The notes beneath the pieces are model-generated. The model was not told where the DNA came from. It saw only the letters and a program-made list of their open reading frames with translations, and made no database searches. The translations under genes were made by a program, and so were the position numbers. Shown piece after piece: positions 18,901 through 28,255 of a stretch of 64,000 bases of DNA. Position 1 is the stretch's first letter. Each line of letters starts with the position of its first letter. The DNA comes from Tritrichomonas foetus (taxonomy: Eukaryota; Parabasalia; Tritrichomonadida; Tritrichomonadidae), in assembly GCA_001839685.1 (NCBI GenBank), contig MLAK01000627.1:1-64000 (forward strand). The letters run 5' to 3'.

Positions 18901-21140
18901 AATCGATAGGTTGAATCAATATGTCCTCTATTAGAAGCTTTCTGATATAATTGAAATGCATAAGAATCATCAATTGGAACACCATGCCCAAGTTCATACA
19001 TTCTAGCAAGTCTGTAAAATGCAAAGAGATGTCCATTCTTTACAGCAATTTGATAATATTTTGCTGCTTCCGTATAAGAAGGAACAGATATTCCACTTTC
19101 ATACAATTCACCTAAAGCATATGCTGCATCAGAGTTTCCCGCATCTGCAGCAATTTGATAATATTTCATACTTACATCTAATTGATTCCTACTGAAATAT
19201 ATTTGGCCAACATAAAATGAAGCAACACTATTTCCTTGATTAGCTGCAATTTCTAAATATTTTTGTGCTTCAATATCATTTTTATCTACTCCAATACCTA
19301 ATTTATATGCTTTTCCAACCCTCATGGCCGCATCCGAATCTCCATTATCTGCAGCAATTTTGAAAAAGTAAAATGATTCAGTATCCAATTTCCCAGGAAT
19401 TTTGCCATCTTCAATCAGAACACCAAGACGGTATGCAGCCTTTGCATGACCATTTTCTGCAGCAATTTTGTAGTTTTTAGCTGCTTCATTCATATCATGT
19501 GAAACAACAACACCTGCTTCATACATTTCAGCCAGAGAATAGGCTCCATTTTTAGATCCACATTTAACAGCAATTTCATAGTATTTTGCGGCTAATGTTA
19601 AATTTGTCATCATTCCATGACCACTTTTTAATAAGTCACCATACGCAGCTGCAGCATCTCCATAAGGAGCATTCGAATCAGCTGCTTTTTGAAAGAAATC
19701 AGCAGCTTTTTCAATATTTTTATCTACACAGTTTCCATTCAGATACATCGTTCCTATTATATATTGAGCATGCGCAGTTGAAGAACTAGATGCAATCTTA
19801 CAGAACATTGCCAGCGTCTTTTTATCTGTTTTTATAGAACTTGACAAATTTATGAGATTGACATATCTTTTAGCAGCTTTTTGATTTCCATTTAGTGCTG
19901 ATTCACGGAAGTTGTCAATTGCAAGGTTAGAATTTTGTTTAATATCTTTTCCTTTTTCATACATTTTACCAATTTTATATTGCGATTGAGTATGACCAAC
20001 TTTTGAAGCTTCAGTTAAATAATGGATGTAATCCTTTTTATTTTTGATTAATGAACTATTACCTATCAACTTGTCAGCTAGTTTCAAAAGAGCATCTTTA
20101 TTTCCTTGATCAGCTGATAACCGATAATATTTAATACCTTCATCTTCATTAACAATAGTGCCAATTCCTTTACCATAACACTCAGCTAATTGATATTGAG
20201 CAGAATCGTTATTTAGTTTTGCTAAAATGGCATACTGTTTGAATGCTTCTTGAAAATTTTGATCTAAATACCTTCCTGTTAGTCGCATTTCTGCAATTGC
20301 TAATCTACCATCATTAGAATTTCCTGCAAGAGATTCATTTAAATATTGGGCATACTTGTTGATGTCAGTTTGTATGATGCTTATTTTCTTTCCAAGTTTT
20401 GATGTAGTATTACTGTGTTTATTATTTATACTAGCAATACATTTAATATACTGTACAATCAAATAATTGGGCATAAATGAAACCGAATTGGATAGTTTCT
20501 CAATATAATCCTTACTGATTTCCTCGATGTTAAAAGTAGAGAGTAATATTAAACCATCTCTTCCATGGTGAAAGATACATTTCGTACATAAATCAACTAA
20601 ATCAGAAGAATGAAGAGTTGGATGTGAATTAGATATATTTGGTGTTTGAGAATTCTGGTAAATATTACTGTAAATGGTTAGCAATCTTAGAACATCAATT
20701 GGAGGTAATTCAATTAAATTTTTAACTTTAATAAACTGGAGAAAGTTTTGTGCAATATGGTTTTCTACTGTTGAAGATGTGATTCCTCTTTTGAGCAAAT
20801 CAACATATTGTTTTATTATTTCCTCATTCGTTAATTTTTCCATTAAAGTATGCATTACTTCTTTTATTAAAAGAGATGAATGCCATTGATCAGCAATAGA
20901 CAAAAGTTCAATTGTGTCTTCTTTGTTAAACTGTTTTTCATTACGTTCAATAAAGAGTACAAATGCCGTAAAAGCAACATCAGAAAATCTATCATTGACT
21001 TTGAGAGTATTGCCAAATGATCTCAAACACATAGCACGAAAAAAGTCACAACGCTTCCCAAAATCTTGTGAATTAATATAGTAACCAGTATTATTATGTT
21101 GAAGGTGCATCATATACTGATCGCTATTATTCACCAACAT
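15954..21140 (-). CDS. Giant BTB-like / Sel1-repeat protein
   Basis: 1,728 aa from the ATG at 21140; the frame beyond opens only with TTG. Residues about 20-170 look like the end of a BTB domain followed by a BACK-like helical region (FFRAMCLRSFGNTL, then DTIELLSIADQW). From about residue 275 to the end the protein is a nearly unbroken array of Sel1-type repeats of about 36 residues, roughly 40 copies. Each follows A-x-Y-x-L-G-x-x-Y-x-x-G-x-G-V-x-x-N-x-x-x-A-x-x-Y-Y-x-x-A-A. Sel1 arrays form a superhelical scaffold for protein binding; a BTB-Sel1 combination suggests an adaptor, possibly for ubiquitin ligases or endoplasmic-reticulum quality control. No signal peptide or membrane segment is seen. 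It is one of the longest single-exon genes in the window. Partner proteins are unknown. Confidence 0.9.
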   Translation of the reverse strand: MLVNNSDQYMMHLQHNNTGYYINSQDFGKRCDFFRAMCLRSFGNTLKVNDRFSDVAFTAFVLFIERNEKQFNKEDTIELLSIADQWHSSLLIKEVMHTLMEKLTNEEIIKQYVDLLKRGITSSTVENHIAQNFLQFIKVKNLIELPPIDVLRLLTIYSNIYQNSQTPNISNSHPTLHSSDLVDLCTKCIFHHGRDGLILLSTFNIEEISKDYIEKLSNSVSFMPNYLIVQYIKCIASINNKHSNTTSKLGKKISIIQTDINKYAQYLNESLAGNSNDGRLAIAEMRLTGRYLDQNFQEAFKQYAILAKLNNDSAQYQLAECYGKGIGTIVNEDEGIKYYRLSADQGNKDALLKLADKLIGNSSLIKNKKDYIHYLTEASKVGHTQSQYKIGKMYEKGKDIKQNSNLAIDNFRESALNGNQKAAKRYVNLINLSSSIKTDKKTLAMFCKIASSSSTAHAQYIIGTMYLNGNCVDKNIEKAADFFQKAADSNAPYGDAAAAYGDLLKSGHGMMTNLTLAAKYYEIAVKCGSKNGAYSLAEMYEAGVVVSHDMNEAAKNYKIAAENGHAKAAYRLGVLIEDGKIPGKLDTESFYFFKIAADNGDSDAAMRVGKAYKLGIGVDKNDIEAQKYLEIAANQGNSVASFYVGQIYFSRNQLDVSMKYYQIAADAGNSDAAYALGELYESGISVPSYTEAAKYYQIAVKNGHLFAFYRLARMYELGHGVPIDDSYAFQLYQKASNRGHIDSTYRLGVFYEIGKFIDQDCVQAVKLLQVAADNGCADAMNELAHMILDGRGVTRSTKRAIRLFQTASESGSKAANFYIGKVYLNGADGLDKDEKTAVNYFYKATQNGYDQAALVLGQMYLEGIGVAKNEDTAQQYFSMAAELGNKDAMYNLAKVLEEKGDSKAFLYMKGAAEQNHADAAYKYAVYIKDGKIPLPPNTDSHQIELQYLDIAATNGNSDAAFEIGVMHYKNENYFEALKKLKIATDSGHIEANYYLGKLLLDGKGTLPDILQGTQHIITAAEAGNTPAQLHLAYAYLNGVGVEKCDDKALSYFLLSAQTSPDAMLGLGKLYEAQNKLNDALKYYIKAADNNQIEASYIIGSSYLNGSRSLPTDIQLAIKYLEYSADRNDPKSCMLLVDLSNNKDNTYHPPNEFLHRIIRIAAESKHPYSSYIIGQERENVGNCVEAMNLYQISSDGGVNEASYRLGILYEEGRPGIEKDELKAIKLFTIASERGNADAQYKLAFMNEEGRGVPQNITEAIRLYKLSADLGHPLSSYRYAIILYKMNKNREEIIKYLNISAEAKNKDAALMLGDLLEGEDKYQAYKTSASLGSVDGMYKYGLLLRKDGKEAEAIKMFYHAASGNHPNASYEYALTQEQSNPQAAGNYYRIAYEQNNGGAAYKLGLMIFEGRGFPINHTEAAQVFSRGASIGNVNCLYLLGGLYESGKGVYRNDNEAIKYYKQAVDKGSIEAAYRIGIMYEQGKGVDLNASQFISNTNSENEAPQYFKFAADNGHALSASRLAYLMETGRGIQQDEKQALYYYKIAADKGESTAAYSIAQKLEFGRSIDKNLPLAAHYYKVAADSQNLPDASYKFAQMLEEGIGIEKNEKQAVTYYYQAAKGSHMESIFKLGMILHDGKAVAKNNEQALQYFRIAGNSGNLNSLYMAATLLETGDGVPQNLEEAVKLYTEAANRRHKLSAQRLADLYRVGVGVPKNSQTSDFYQRIALLPS

Positions 21141-21236
21141 GATTGATAATTTTGGTGTATTCAATTTTTCTTTCAGAATCTGTCTTCGATGTCATTTTTT
21201 ATTTGTCAGATTATTTAAAGTTTGCAATCCAAAATA

Positions 21237-21398
21237 ATGTCTCATGAACACAATTCATCAATTACAAATACAATGAATGCACAGTGGACAAACACAATTT
21301 TGAAGGGCATCCTTTCTCTATTTTCATTAAAAGCATTTGACGAAATGAATACTCTTCAACTTTGGACAGATTTTTCGAAGAGTGAACAAATGATATGA
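21237..21398 (+). CDS. Possible small protein of 53 aa
   Basis: An ATG-started frame (MSHEHNSS at the start, MI at the end) with mixed, protein-like composition including two Trp. A TCATTT sequence lies about 45 bases upstream. It occupies the short gap between the starts of the Sel1 gene and the 3' end of the BRO1 gene. No motif is recognised; a chance frame is quite possible. Confidence 0.25.
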   Translation: MSHEHNSSITNTMNAQWTNTILKGILSLFSLKAFDEMNTLQLWTDFSKSEQMI

Positions 21399-21455
21399 AA
21401 TCTAAAAAGGAGACTCTTCATAATCACTATTATTTACGTTATGGAATGGAGAACA

Positions 21456-21588
21456 AGTAAAGAATGACGAAAAGAGTAAGGAATGACGAAAAGAGTGAAG
21501 AATAAAGAAAATAGTAAAGAATAAAGAAAAGAGTAAAGAATGAAGAAAAGAGTAAAGAATGAAGAACAGAGTAAAGAATAAAGTAAAG
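21456..21588. repeat. 19-bp minisatellite, 7 copies
   Basis: Seven direct copies of a 19-base unit, consensus AGTAAAGAATGAAGAAAAG, with one to four differences per copy. The unit is not a multiple of three and the tract lies just beyond the 3' end of the BRO1 gene, so it is non-coding. Confidence 0.9.
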
Positions 21589-21612
21589 AGTGTAGGAAAT
21601 AGTACTTTTTAT

Positions 21613-22710
21613 TCACTGTGCTGGTTCGGGAAGAGAAAAAGGTGTTGGTTGTGGCAAGTTTGGCATCATCGTGCATGTTGTAGTCATAATCATTTCTGCT
21701 TCTGCTGCTGGCGGGACGTATTCAGCTTGGACGGTGAAGTTCTCTTGAGTCCACTTTTTGTCGATTGGCTGGAGGGCTGCGATGAGCTCATTTGAAGCTT
21801 CATTCAAGCGAATGTTGTGTTTGTCGAGCTTTACAGCTTGCTCAAGATATCCAATAGCGAGTCTAATCAAGCCGATAGACTTTCCAATGGCCTGTGCTGC
21901 GTTTTGTGCATACGCAAGATTCGCTGCAGCAGCTGCCTGATAGAAAAGTTTGACTCCTGTCAGCCAATGAATAAATTGTTCATGAATTGCTTCAGGCGGC
22001 TTGGCTGTTTTGATGGCGTCCAGTGCACTTGAATATGTTGCTGAAACAGTATAGCATAATTTCCCGAGTGCCGATGGTGAAATGCCATCAGCCTCGCCTT
22101 TGGCGGCAATTAGCGAATAAGCCTGGCCGAGTGCGAGCGATGTGAAGGAATTGAAAACTGGTGCTTGAAATTCAATTGCGACTGGTTCGTTCGACACGCG
22201 AAGTCGATCTGCTGATAAATAATGGAATATTCCGGCGCATTCTTTGAGGGTGGCGATAGCCTTTTCAATATCGTTGCCTGTGTAGAGAAGATACGAATGA
22301 TTAAGGAGAAGGATCGCTTTGAGCCAAATTACGTGTAAAACTTCATTTGCGATATAATCCGAATTGAAGTTCCTTTCGAGATATTTGTTGATGACAATTG
22401 GCGACTGCTTCCATTTGAATCTGTTCTCTTTGTTGGCGGTGACCTTAGCGTTTTCCTTTTTGATCTTTTCCATGGCGAGCGCAACGGGAAGGTAGTTATT
22501 GACCATTTCGAGTTTTGCACTGAATGGGTATTTGTCTGATGTAATGTTTGATTTGATCTTGTCGCGCATTTCTTGGGCTGTCGATAATAATTTGAGATTA
22601 TCATGGGGCCAGTTGATGAAGAGACTTTTGAGCTGGACATCTTGGGGACATGCATGACCAAGTGTAAAGAGTGGTGTTTTTGTAAGAGTTAATGGACGAC
22701 CTGAACTCAT
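21613..22710 (-). CDS. BRO1 domain protein (BROX-like)
   Basis: 365 aa from the ATG at 22710; three further upstream codons begin with TTG and are not used. The whole protein is helical and matches a BRO1 domain: an N-terminal LTLTKTPLF segment, the mid-domain HVIWLKAILLLNHSYLLYTGND region, and KECAGIFHYLSADRL, equivalent to the 'aAGiFqyLs' helix of ALIX and Bro1. TPR-like helices follow, including YEQAVKLD-like text near the C-terminus. There is no V-domain, so the layout is like animal BROX. BRO1 domains bind the C-terminal helix of ESCRT-III subunits and act at endosomes and in membrane repair. A TCATTA initiator lies 19 bases upstream of the ATG. The C-terminus is Pro-rich (PTPFSLPEPAQ). 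Confidence 0.85.
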   Translation of the reverse strand: MSSGRPLTLTKTPLFTLGHACPQDVQLKSLFINWPHDNLKLLSTAQEMRDKIKSNITSDKYPFSAKLEMVNNYLPVALAMEKIKKENAKVTANKENRFKWKQSPIVINKYLERNFNSDYIANEVLHVIWLKAILLLNHSYLLYTGNDIEKAIATLKECAGIFHYLSADRLRVSNEPVAIEFQAPVFNSFTSLALGQAYSLIAAKGEADGISPSALGKLCYTVSATYSSALDAIKTAKPPEAIHEQFIHWLTGVKLFYQAAAAANLAYAQNAAQAIGKSIGLIRLAIGYLEQAVKLDKHNIRLNEASNELIAALQPIDKKWTQENFTVQAEYVPPAAEAEMIMTTTCTMMPNLPQPTPFSLPEPAQ

Positions 22711-23908
22711 TTTGGACAAGTGTTATAATGAAAAAATAAAAATTATAAAATGGTAAATTTTTGAGAAGATTTGAGTTTCTTTTGAGAACATTTTGATGTT
22801 GAATGAAAAATTGTCAATTTTAACTGTGATAGAAAATATCGACGGTTATGCAGTCAAAATTTCTGATGAATTATTCAATCCCCGGTGAAGATTTATGCCA
22901 GTAAAAATTTCTCTCAGATTTGAGAGGAATTCAGAAGAATGGATATCTTTTTGAATAAAATCAACGAGAAGTCACCTTTTAATAAGATAAAAATATTCAA
23001 AAACTTCGACGGTCAACCAGTTTTTCGGTAAATTGAATGATAAAAAAATGTCAATTAATGAAATTGATCGGACTAACAGTCAAAAAGTCAGTTTTTTTCT
23101 AAATCAACGATCGCTTCATGTTTCATGAACTTTACACGATTCGGTCAAGTTCATTCAATGAAATACAGATCTCTGTTTTTGAACTATTTTTATGTTCATA
23201 CTTCCTTTATTAAATACTTCAATATTGGCTTATTCAGGGATCAATTCATAAAGTAAATAATTGTTCTGATCATTTTTATCATTGACTTGCGTAGATTATT
23301 TTCATATAATATATAGTGATAATGAACATACATTTTATCAATATAAATAAGCCCGATATCAATCGTATAATTTAAAATCTGATATTTCAATATTTCTTTA
23401 ATTATATAATGAAAAGGGATCTGATCATCTATGTTTATTTATATATATGATCCTGCAATTTTTAATTAATTAGGAAATTAATCCATTTGTATGAAAAATT
23501 TCTATAATTTGATAAGTGGTCACTATGACACAAGAAGTGAATAGAAAGAAGTACATATATTGAATATGATTTTACCAAGGATAAATTCAATGCTTTTCCA
23601 TATTCTAATGATTGACTGTTTCCACTTTCTTAAGGCCTTTGAGTTAACGGAGATGAAAGAAAAGAAGACGATGTGTTAATACAGAAAATAAGTTTTTCGT
23701 GACTTCCCTCCAAGTTTTTCCGAATATGAAAAAATACAAAAACCAAATAAAACAATTGATGAGGAAACCCAGAAGAAAACGGAGGAGTAGGTATAGAAGC
23801 AAAGTTTATAAAATATTTCTTTCAAGTTTTTCGAAATTAATTTTTCATTCTTATTATTCCAAAATTTTCGAAAAAAGTTTCGTTTGAGGATTTCTTCTTC
23901 AGTTTGTT
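22711..23908. other. Gene-poor AT-rich stretch
   Basis: About 1.2 kb between the BRO1 gene start and the ARL1 3' end. The minus-strand TCATTA initiator of BRO1 is at 22726-22731. I found no frame with recognisable content, no tRNA-like B box and no long inverted repeat. Confidence 0.45.
22726..22731 (-). promoter_or_regulatory. Initiator (Inr) element of the BRO1 gene
   Basis: Minus-strand TCATTA with the presumed +1 A at 22729, 19 bases before the ATG at 22710. This supports the ATG at 22710 as the start. Confidence 0.5.
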
Positions 23909-24460
23909 TCACTGTGCGCGACCCTCGACAGTCTCAGCCAGCCAGTCAAAGGCATTTTTGATTCCATCTCCTTTCAATGCGCTTGTTGGCGCAATCATCC
24001 ATGTTCTGTCTAAGATTTGATCAAGTTCGAGTTTGCTGCTGATTTCTTCGGCTGTCATTGCTTCGGGAAGATCCTGCTTATTGGCCATAATTAAGAGTGG
24101 AACATTTTTCAGCTCTTCTTCACTGAGGAGGGAATTCAATTCATCTCTGCATAGATCCATTCGCTCGCGGTCGTTCGAATCGATCACGAAAACGATGCCA
24201 TCGGTCGATTTGTAGTAAAGGCGCCAAAACGGTCGAAGTTGGTGCTGACCACCGAGATCCCAAATATGCATTGTTAATTTCCCGAAAGTGACTTTTTCGA
24301 TGTTGAAAGCGACGGTTGGTGCAACATTTTCAACATATTGGTTAAGCGAAAGACGATATAAAATTGTGGTTTTGCCGGCAGAATCCAAACCTAAGATAAG
24401 AATTCTGACTTGTTTGGATCCAGAGAACCAGTTCATAACAGATGAGATAATTCCTCCCAT
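23909..24460 (-). CDS. ARL1-like ARF-family GTPase
   Basis: 183 aa, the family's normal length. Gly2 in MGGIISS is the expected myristoylation site. G1 is GLDSAGKT (residues 24-31), switch I has the PTVAFN form of the usual PTxGFN, switch II has WDLGGQ, and G4 is NKQD. G5 is the TSALKGDG loop. The N-terminal MGG, the ILILGLD and ILYRL strips and the ending FDWLAETVEGRAQ are closest to ARL1, which recruits GRIP-domain tethers and adaptors to the trans-Golgi. The switch-I Gly-to-Ala change is unusual, because this Gly is almost invariant in ARFs, though its neighbours are intact. Assignment within the family (ARL1 versus ARF) needs a tree. Confidence 0.9.
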   Translation of the reverse strand: MGGIISSVMNWFSGSKQVRILILGLDSAGKTTILYRLSLNQYVENVAPTVAFNIEKVTFGKLTMHIWDLGGQHQLRPFWRLYYKSTDGIVFVIDSNDRERMDLCRDELNSLLSEEELKNVPLLIMANKQDLPEAMTAEEISSKLELDQILDRTWMIAPTSALKGDGIKNAFDWLAETVEGRAQ

Positions 24461-25236
24461 TTCGAAATGTCACTTTTCATCCGATTTGGGACGATAATTT
24501 TCGTTTCAAATATTAATTATTTCAAAGAAAATGTAAACATAAGAAACCGAATTTTTATAGAGTGATATCGAGTGGTTGGTTGATTGGATTAAGTTTAGTT
24601 TTTTTTAATGACATGTGTTGTGACTTTAGGCTTGTCCCAATCATGATACTCTTATCATTATGTGAATAACTTTGATAAGTTCATTGTATTTCATATTATT
24701 AGATATATCTTTTTTTTTCAAAATCTTGTTTAACCAGAAATACATCATAATTTTAGGTTTTGTAATAACTTTTCTAGTAATTAATATATTGTGCAAATGA
24801 TTATTGCTGTAGAAAGAATATATAATATCGTTACAATCATTATAATATAGTAGTAGTAGTTATTCATACTTTCTATAGTTCATCAGGAACTTTTGGAATA
24901 AAAATATGAGGATAAATGATTGTGTTCGTCATTTGGATCCCCAATAATGAATAAATCATATGTGATTGGCAAAAAAAAGATAAGAAATACACCAAATCTA
25001 ATGCCATTTTCTCATTTACCATTTTTTTTATTATTTATAATTTCGGAACACATTGCTACATTCAACACCATGGGACAAGGAAAGTTAAGAAGTCATTAAT
25101 AAGTGTTATAGTATTGACAAAATCTGTTTTAAACAAAGATTATGAAACAAAGATTCTTAAATTAAGATTATGAAGCAAAGATATTCAGGTATGAAAAGGT
25201 TATCGATTAATTTTTATAAATCAAATAAAAGAGTTA
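24461..25236. other. Gene-poor AT-rich stretch
   Basis: About 780 bases with no convincing frame. Near 25130-25185 the short phrase AAAGATTATGAA is repeated a few times imperfectly. Confidence 0.45.
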
Positions 25237-26574
25237 TCATGCAGCTGGAGTTTCCCAAAATATGTATTTCTTGTTTTCTGTTGCATAGCTGATGTCAGTT
25301 GTTACATTTACGTTAGATGACGAGCTGAATGTGATTGATTCTTTATCGAGTGAGAGTCCGCTAAATGTTTTCTTCTTGCTATGGAAGTTTACATAAGCAC
25401 AATACTTTCCAGAACCAGGTGGACGAGTTTTCACTTCAAAATTCAATGTTCCTGTTAATGTTTGGGAGTTGTTTTCTCCAATTTTAGTAATCCACATAAC
25501 AGTAGCCTCTTTACGTGACATCTTTAGTTGACCACCTGGGCTTTGGAATTGTGGTTTCACGAATCCACCACGTCCAGGGAACGGTAAGTGAACTGTTACT
25601 TTTTTGACAGGTGTTTTACATGAAATGGTCAAAACAAAGGCTAAACCATGTTCGTCTTCAAAAATTTTGTATGTGCCTTTTACTGGAGGCTCCTCATTTA
25701 CAGCTGCACGCCATGTAAGGAGCTGTGTGATGCCTGTTGGTGGTGAAAATACTATTTGATCATTTTCAAGTGACTTCAAGCAGAAATGTGATGCAACTGA
25801 TGATATCTTATCAAGATTTGTAAGAGAGGCAGTAATATCGGGCAAGTATGGAATAGATGCAACACATCTAAGCTCACCGAATACATCAAACCGTTGAATA
25901 TTCTTATCAATATGACCGATTATTACTTCTCTGATTTTGAGGTCAAGCTGTGGGCGGGGGAACAGTAAAGAAATTTTCCATGATGGTATAGGCGAATTTG
26001 CAACAGTTTGATAGCCACCACTGAATCTCCTTAAGTCACCATTCGTGACAATCGTCGACATAAAATATGGATCGTGAATGACGGGAGAGCCGAACGGTAG
26101 TGCTTGGTTGAGGAGCTGTCTGAATGGAGCGAAAGCTGAAGGTGGCGAGTTTCCTGATAACGAGCGTAATGTGGCTTTCGATATTGTATCTAAGAAAGAT
26201 AGGAACGAATAGGCACCTGATATTTCGATGTATGGACGAGTTGGACTGCTTTCCGATTCAATCAGGGGAACAACAGCGAGATAGAAATTCTTTACTGCAA
26301 GAACTACTAATTGAAGCCTGTCCTGTCCAACTGAGTCAGAAACAGGTGACTCACTTTCAGTTGTGATTGGAAAAGAAAATTGTATCGTCGTGCTTGAGGC
26401 ACGAGGTAAAACATTTGTTTTGAAGAAATTCGATAATTCTTGATTCGAGGGGATTTTGAGGGAAGGATCTTTTATGCGAGACTCTACGGTTTTAAAGCGA
26501 TGTGAAAAAACTATTTCACCATTGGTATCGAAAATAAAAACGCCGGAAAAGCAAATCGGATGGTTTGATTGCAT
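25237..26574 (-). CDS. AP5M1: AP-5 complex mu subunit
   Basis: 445 aa (human AP5M1 is about 490). An N-terminal longin-like part (FIFDTNGEIVFSHRFKTVESR) is followed by a linker and a two-lobed mu-homology domain. Points shared with AP5M1 rather than AP-1 to AP-4 mu chains are the 'FSxRxxTVExR' strip near the start, AVVPLIESESSP with SGAYSF, ending helix NQALPFGSP, the GQLKMSRKEATVMWITKIG segment, and the terminal YIFWETPAA. The domain lacks a clear YxxPhi-binding pocket pattern, as in AP-5. AP-5 works at late endosomes and lysosomes with SPG11/SPG15. The identification is from remembered family phrases and is fairly strong. Confidence 0.75.
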   Translation of the reverse strand: MQSNHPICFSGVFIFDTNGEIVFSHRFKTVESRIKDPSLKIPSNQELSNFFKTNVLPRASSTTIQFSFPITTESESPVSDSVGQDRLQLVVLAVKNFYLAVVPLIESESSPTRPYIEISGAYSFLSFLDTISKATLRSLSGNSPPSAFAPFRQLLNQALPFGSPVIHDPYFMSTIVTNGDLRRFSGGYQTVANSPIPSWKISLLFPRPQLDLKIREVIIGHIDKNIQRFDVFGELRCVASIPYLPDITASLTNLDKISSVASHFCLKSLENDQIVFSPPTGITQLLTWRAAVNEEPPVKGTYKIFEDEHGLAFVLTISCKTPVKKVTVHLPFPGRGGFVKPQFQSPGGQLKMSRKEATVMWITKIGENNSQTLTGTLNFEVKTRPPGSGKYCAYVNFHSKKKTFSGLSLDKESITFSSSSNVNVTTDISYATENKKYIFWETPAA

Positions 26575-27004
26575 TTAGGTAATTTTAATTGTAAATTTAC
26601 AATGGTCAATTTGTGCCTTAAATAAGGTGAAATAATTTCAATGAGTTTCAGAATTTTAGTACCGATAGAATTCAGTTTGACGGTTCATTTGTATTATCAA
26701 TTGATTTGACCTTCATTTCGCATTGAGATGAAGGAGAAAAAAAATCCCCATTGTGAAAATCAAATGTTTGTTTATAATATAGATAGAGATTACAAGATAA
26801 CCTCAACAAAATTAGAAACTTTTCCAATACTTTCGAAATTTTTATTCAAAATTTGATAATTCTTGATGATATACAATTGTATAACTTACTGTAAACTACT
26901 ATTTACATAAATCTAGATCTTGGTCTTTTTCTCCAAAGAGGGAGTCATCAAAATGATTCACTAGAAAAAAACTTTTTTTTACTTTTTATTGAAAGAAAAT
27001 AAAT
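26575..27004. other. AT-rich spacer, nothing recognised
   Basis: 430 bases between the divergent starts of the AP-5 mu gene and the 147-aa frame. No further signal seen. Confidence 0.45.
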
Positions 27005-27448
27005 ATGCCATTTCAACTTTTTTATAGTTTTATGGTCATTTTTTTTTCATTTTGCATGAGCAAAAATTATATTCAAAAAGATAATTGCCAGGAAACCCCA
27101 ATATATATGAAGTATTTATTGAAAGGGGATGCATTAGGATCAAGGGAATTTAATGATATTTCAAAGTTTTTATTATTTTCTCATAATGATGATCCTCCCT
27201 TTTTTCAATGGTTTTATAATGAAACTCCAATATCTGCATTGTTTGATTTTGTTTTAATGATGGGGAATCATCATAAACCTGACACTTATAAATATGAATC
27301 GAAACAATACAATTTTATAATTACATTAAATTTGCCAGAAAAGAAATCAGAATTTTCAGAACCAAGAAATAACCCTCTATCTGATTACATCATTGGACCA
27401 ATACATCATATTGAAGTTTTGATAACTTTGAAGAACAATGCTTATTAA
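27005..27448 (+). CDS. Hypothetical 147-aa protein with signal peptide, possibly truncated
   Basis: The first 18 residues are a hydrophobic leader ending at Cys-Met-Ser-Lys, so the product would be secreted or membrane-inserted. The rest has ordinary protein composition with aromatic residues, Pro and Cys, but no motif I know. After the stop, a frame shifted by one base (27438-27647, 69 codons) also looks protein-like. The original gene may therefore have been longer and suffered a frameshift. No initiator is visible near the ATG. It could be a recent relic or a lineage-specific gene. Confidence 0.4.
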   Translation: MPFQLFYSFMVIFFSFCMSKNYIQKDNCQETPIYMKYLLKGDALGSREFNDISKFLLFSHNDDPPFFQWFYNETPISALFDFVLMMGNHHKPDTYKYESKQYNFIITLNLPEKKSEFSEPRNNPLSDYIIGPIHHIEVLITLKNNAY

Positions 27449-28255
27449 TCTGTTGTTATTTAAAATAATGATTCAAACTTACTCCAGTAATATGCTTATG
27501 TACTGGAAAATCAGAAAATGCTCTCTCATATTTTTTTCCCTGACATCTATAATATTTAATGAATTATATTCAAAAGAAAGTAATTTTCCTAATTTTTTGA
27601 AATTTGGAGTATATTTATGTATATTTGAAACATGCACATATTTATAAATAATGTGCAAAACACAGATTTTTTTTTGATAGAAAATGAATTTGTGAAAACT
27701 TCTTTCCATCGATTAAAAAACTGAAATCTGAATATTAGAAAGTAAAAATATAATATTTTATTATATATCTTCTTAATTCAAATCGAATGTTGGAATTCAT
27801 TTTTCACGAAATAATTTTCTCTTACTAGGCATAATTTCTTCTCATTATATAAGGATGGTGCTTGATGCCTCTGCATTATGACCAAAAGTTAGGGCAGAAA
27901 TTCGAAATTCACCTCTCGAATTGACAAAAATCGGTAGTAATCTTTTTTAAGTTTTATAGAAATGCAGATTTATAGGGATTTTTTATCCATTATAATGCAT
28001 GATTGAATAAAATCCAACTTTTTGACAATCTGAATATTATTCGATAAAAAAGAAGGATGATGTTAGTAGAAGCATACCGAATATGATTTTACAATATAAA
28101 TAAAATAAAATATGCTTAGTATAATATCGTAATGTTTAATAATAAAAAAAAAATATGAATCTGGAATATTCGAGAGAAAACAAACTAGAATCATTATTTC
28201 GTGGGATTATATTGTGCATCATATACTTTATTACGAAAATAAAACAACAAAGCTA
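27449..28255. other. AT-rich stretch with scattered coding-like fragments
   Basis: About 800 bases. Besides the shifted frame at 27438-27647 there is a short in-frame fragment near 27860-27950 broken by a TGA. Nothing else is supportable. Confidence 0.35.

Noticed and set aside
21456..21588. CRISPR-like array
   Set aside because: The 19-bp units abut with no unique spacers; it is an ordinary minisatellite in a eukaryotic genome.
21434..21676. 80-codon minus-strand frame across the 19-bp minisatellite
   Set aside because: It is produced by the repeat (Ser/Leu/Phe/Tyr only) and has no supporting features.
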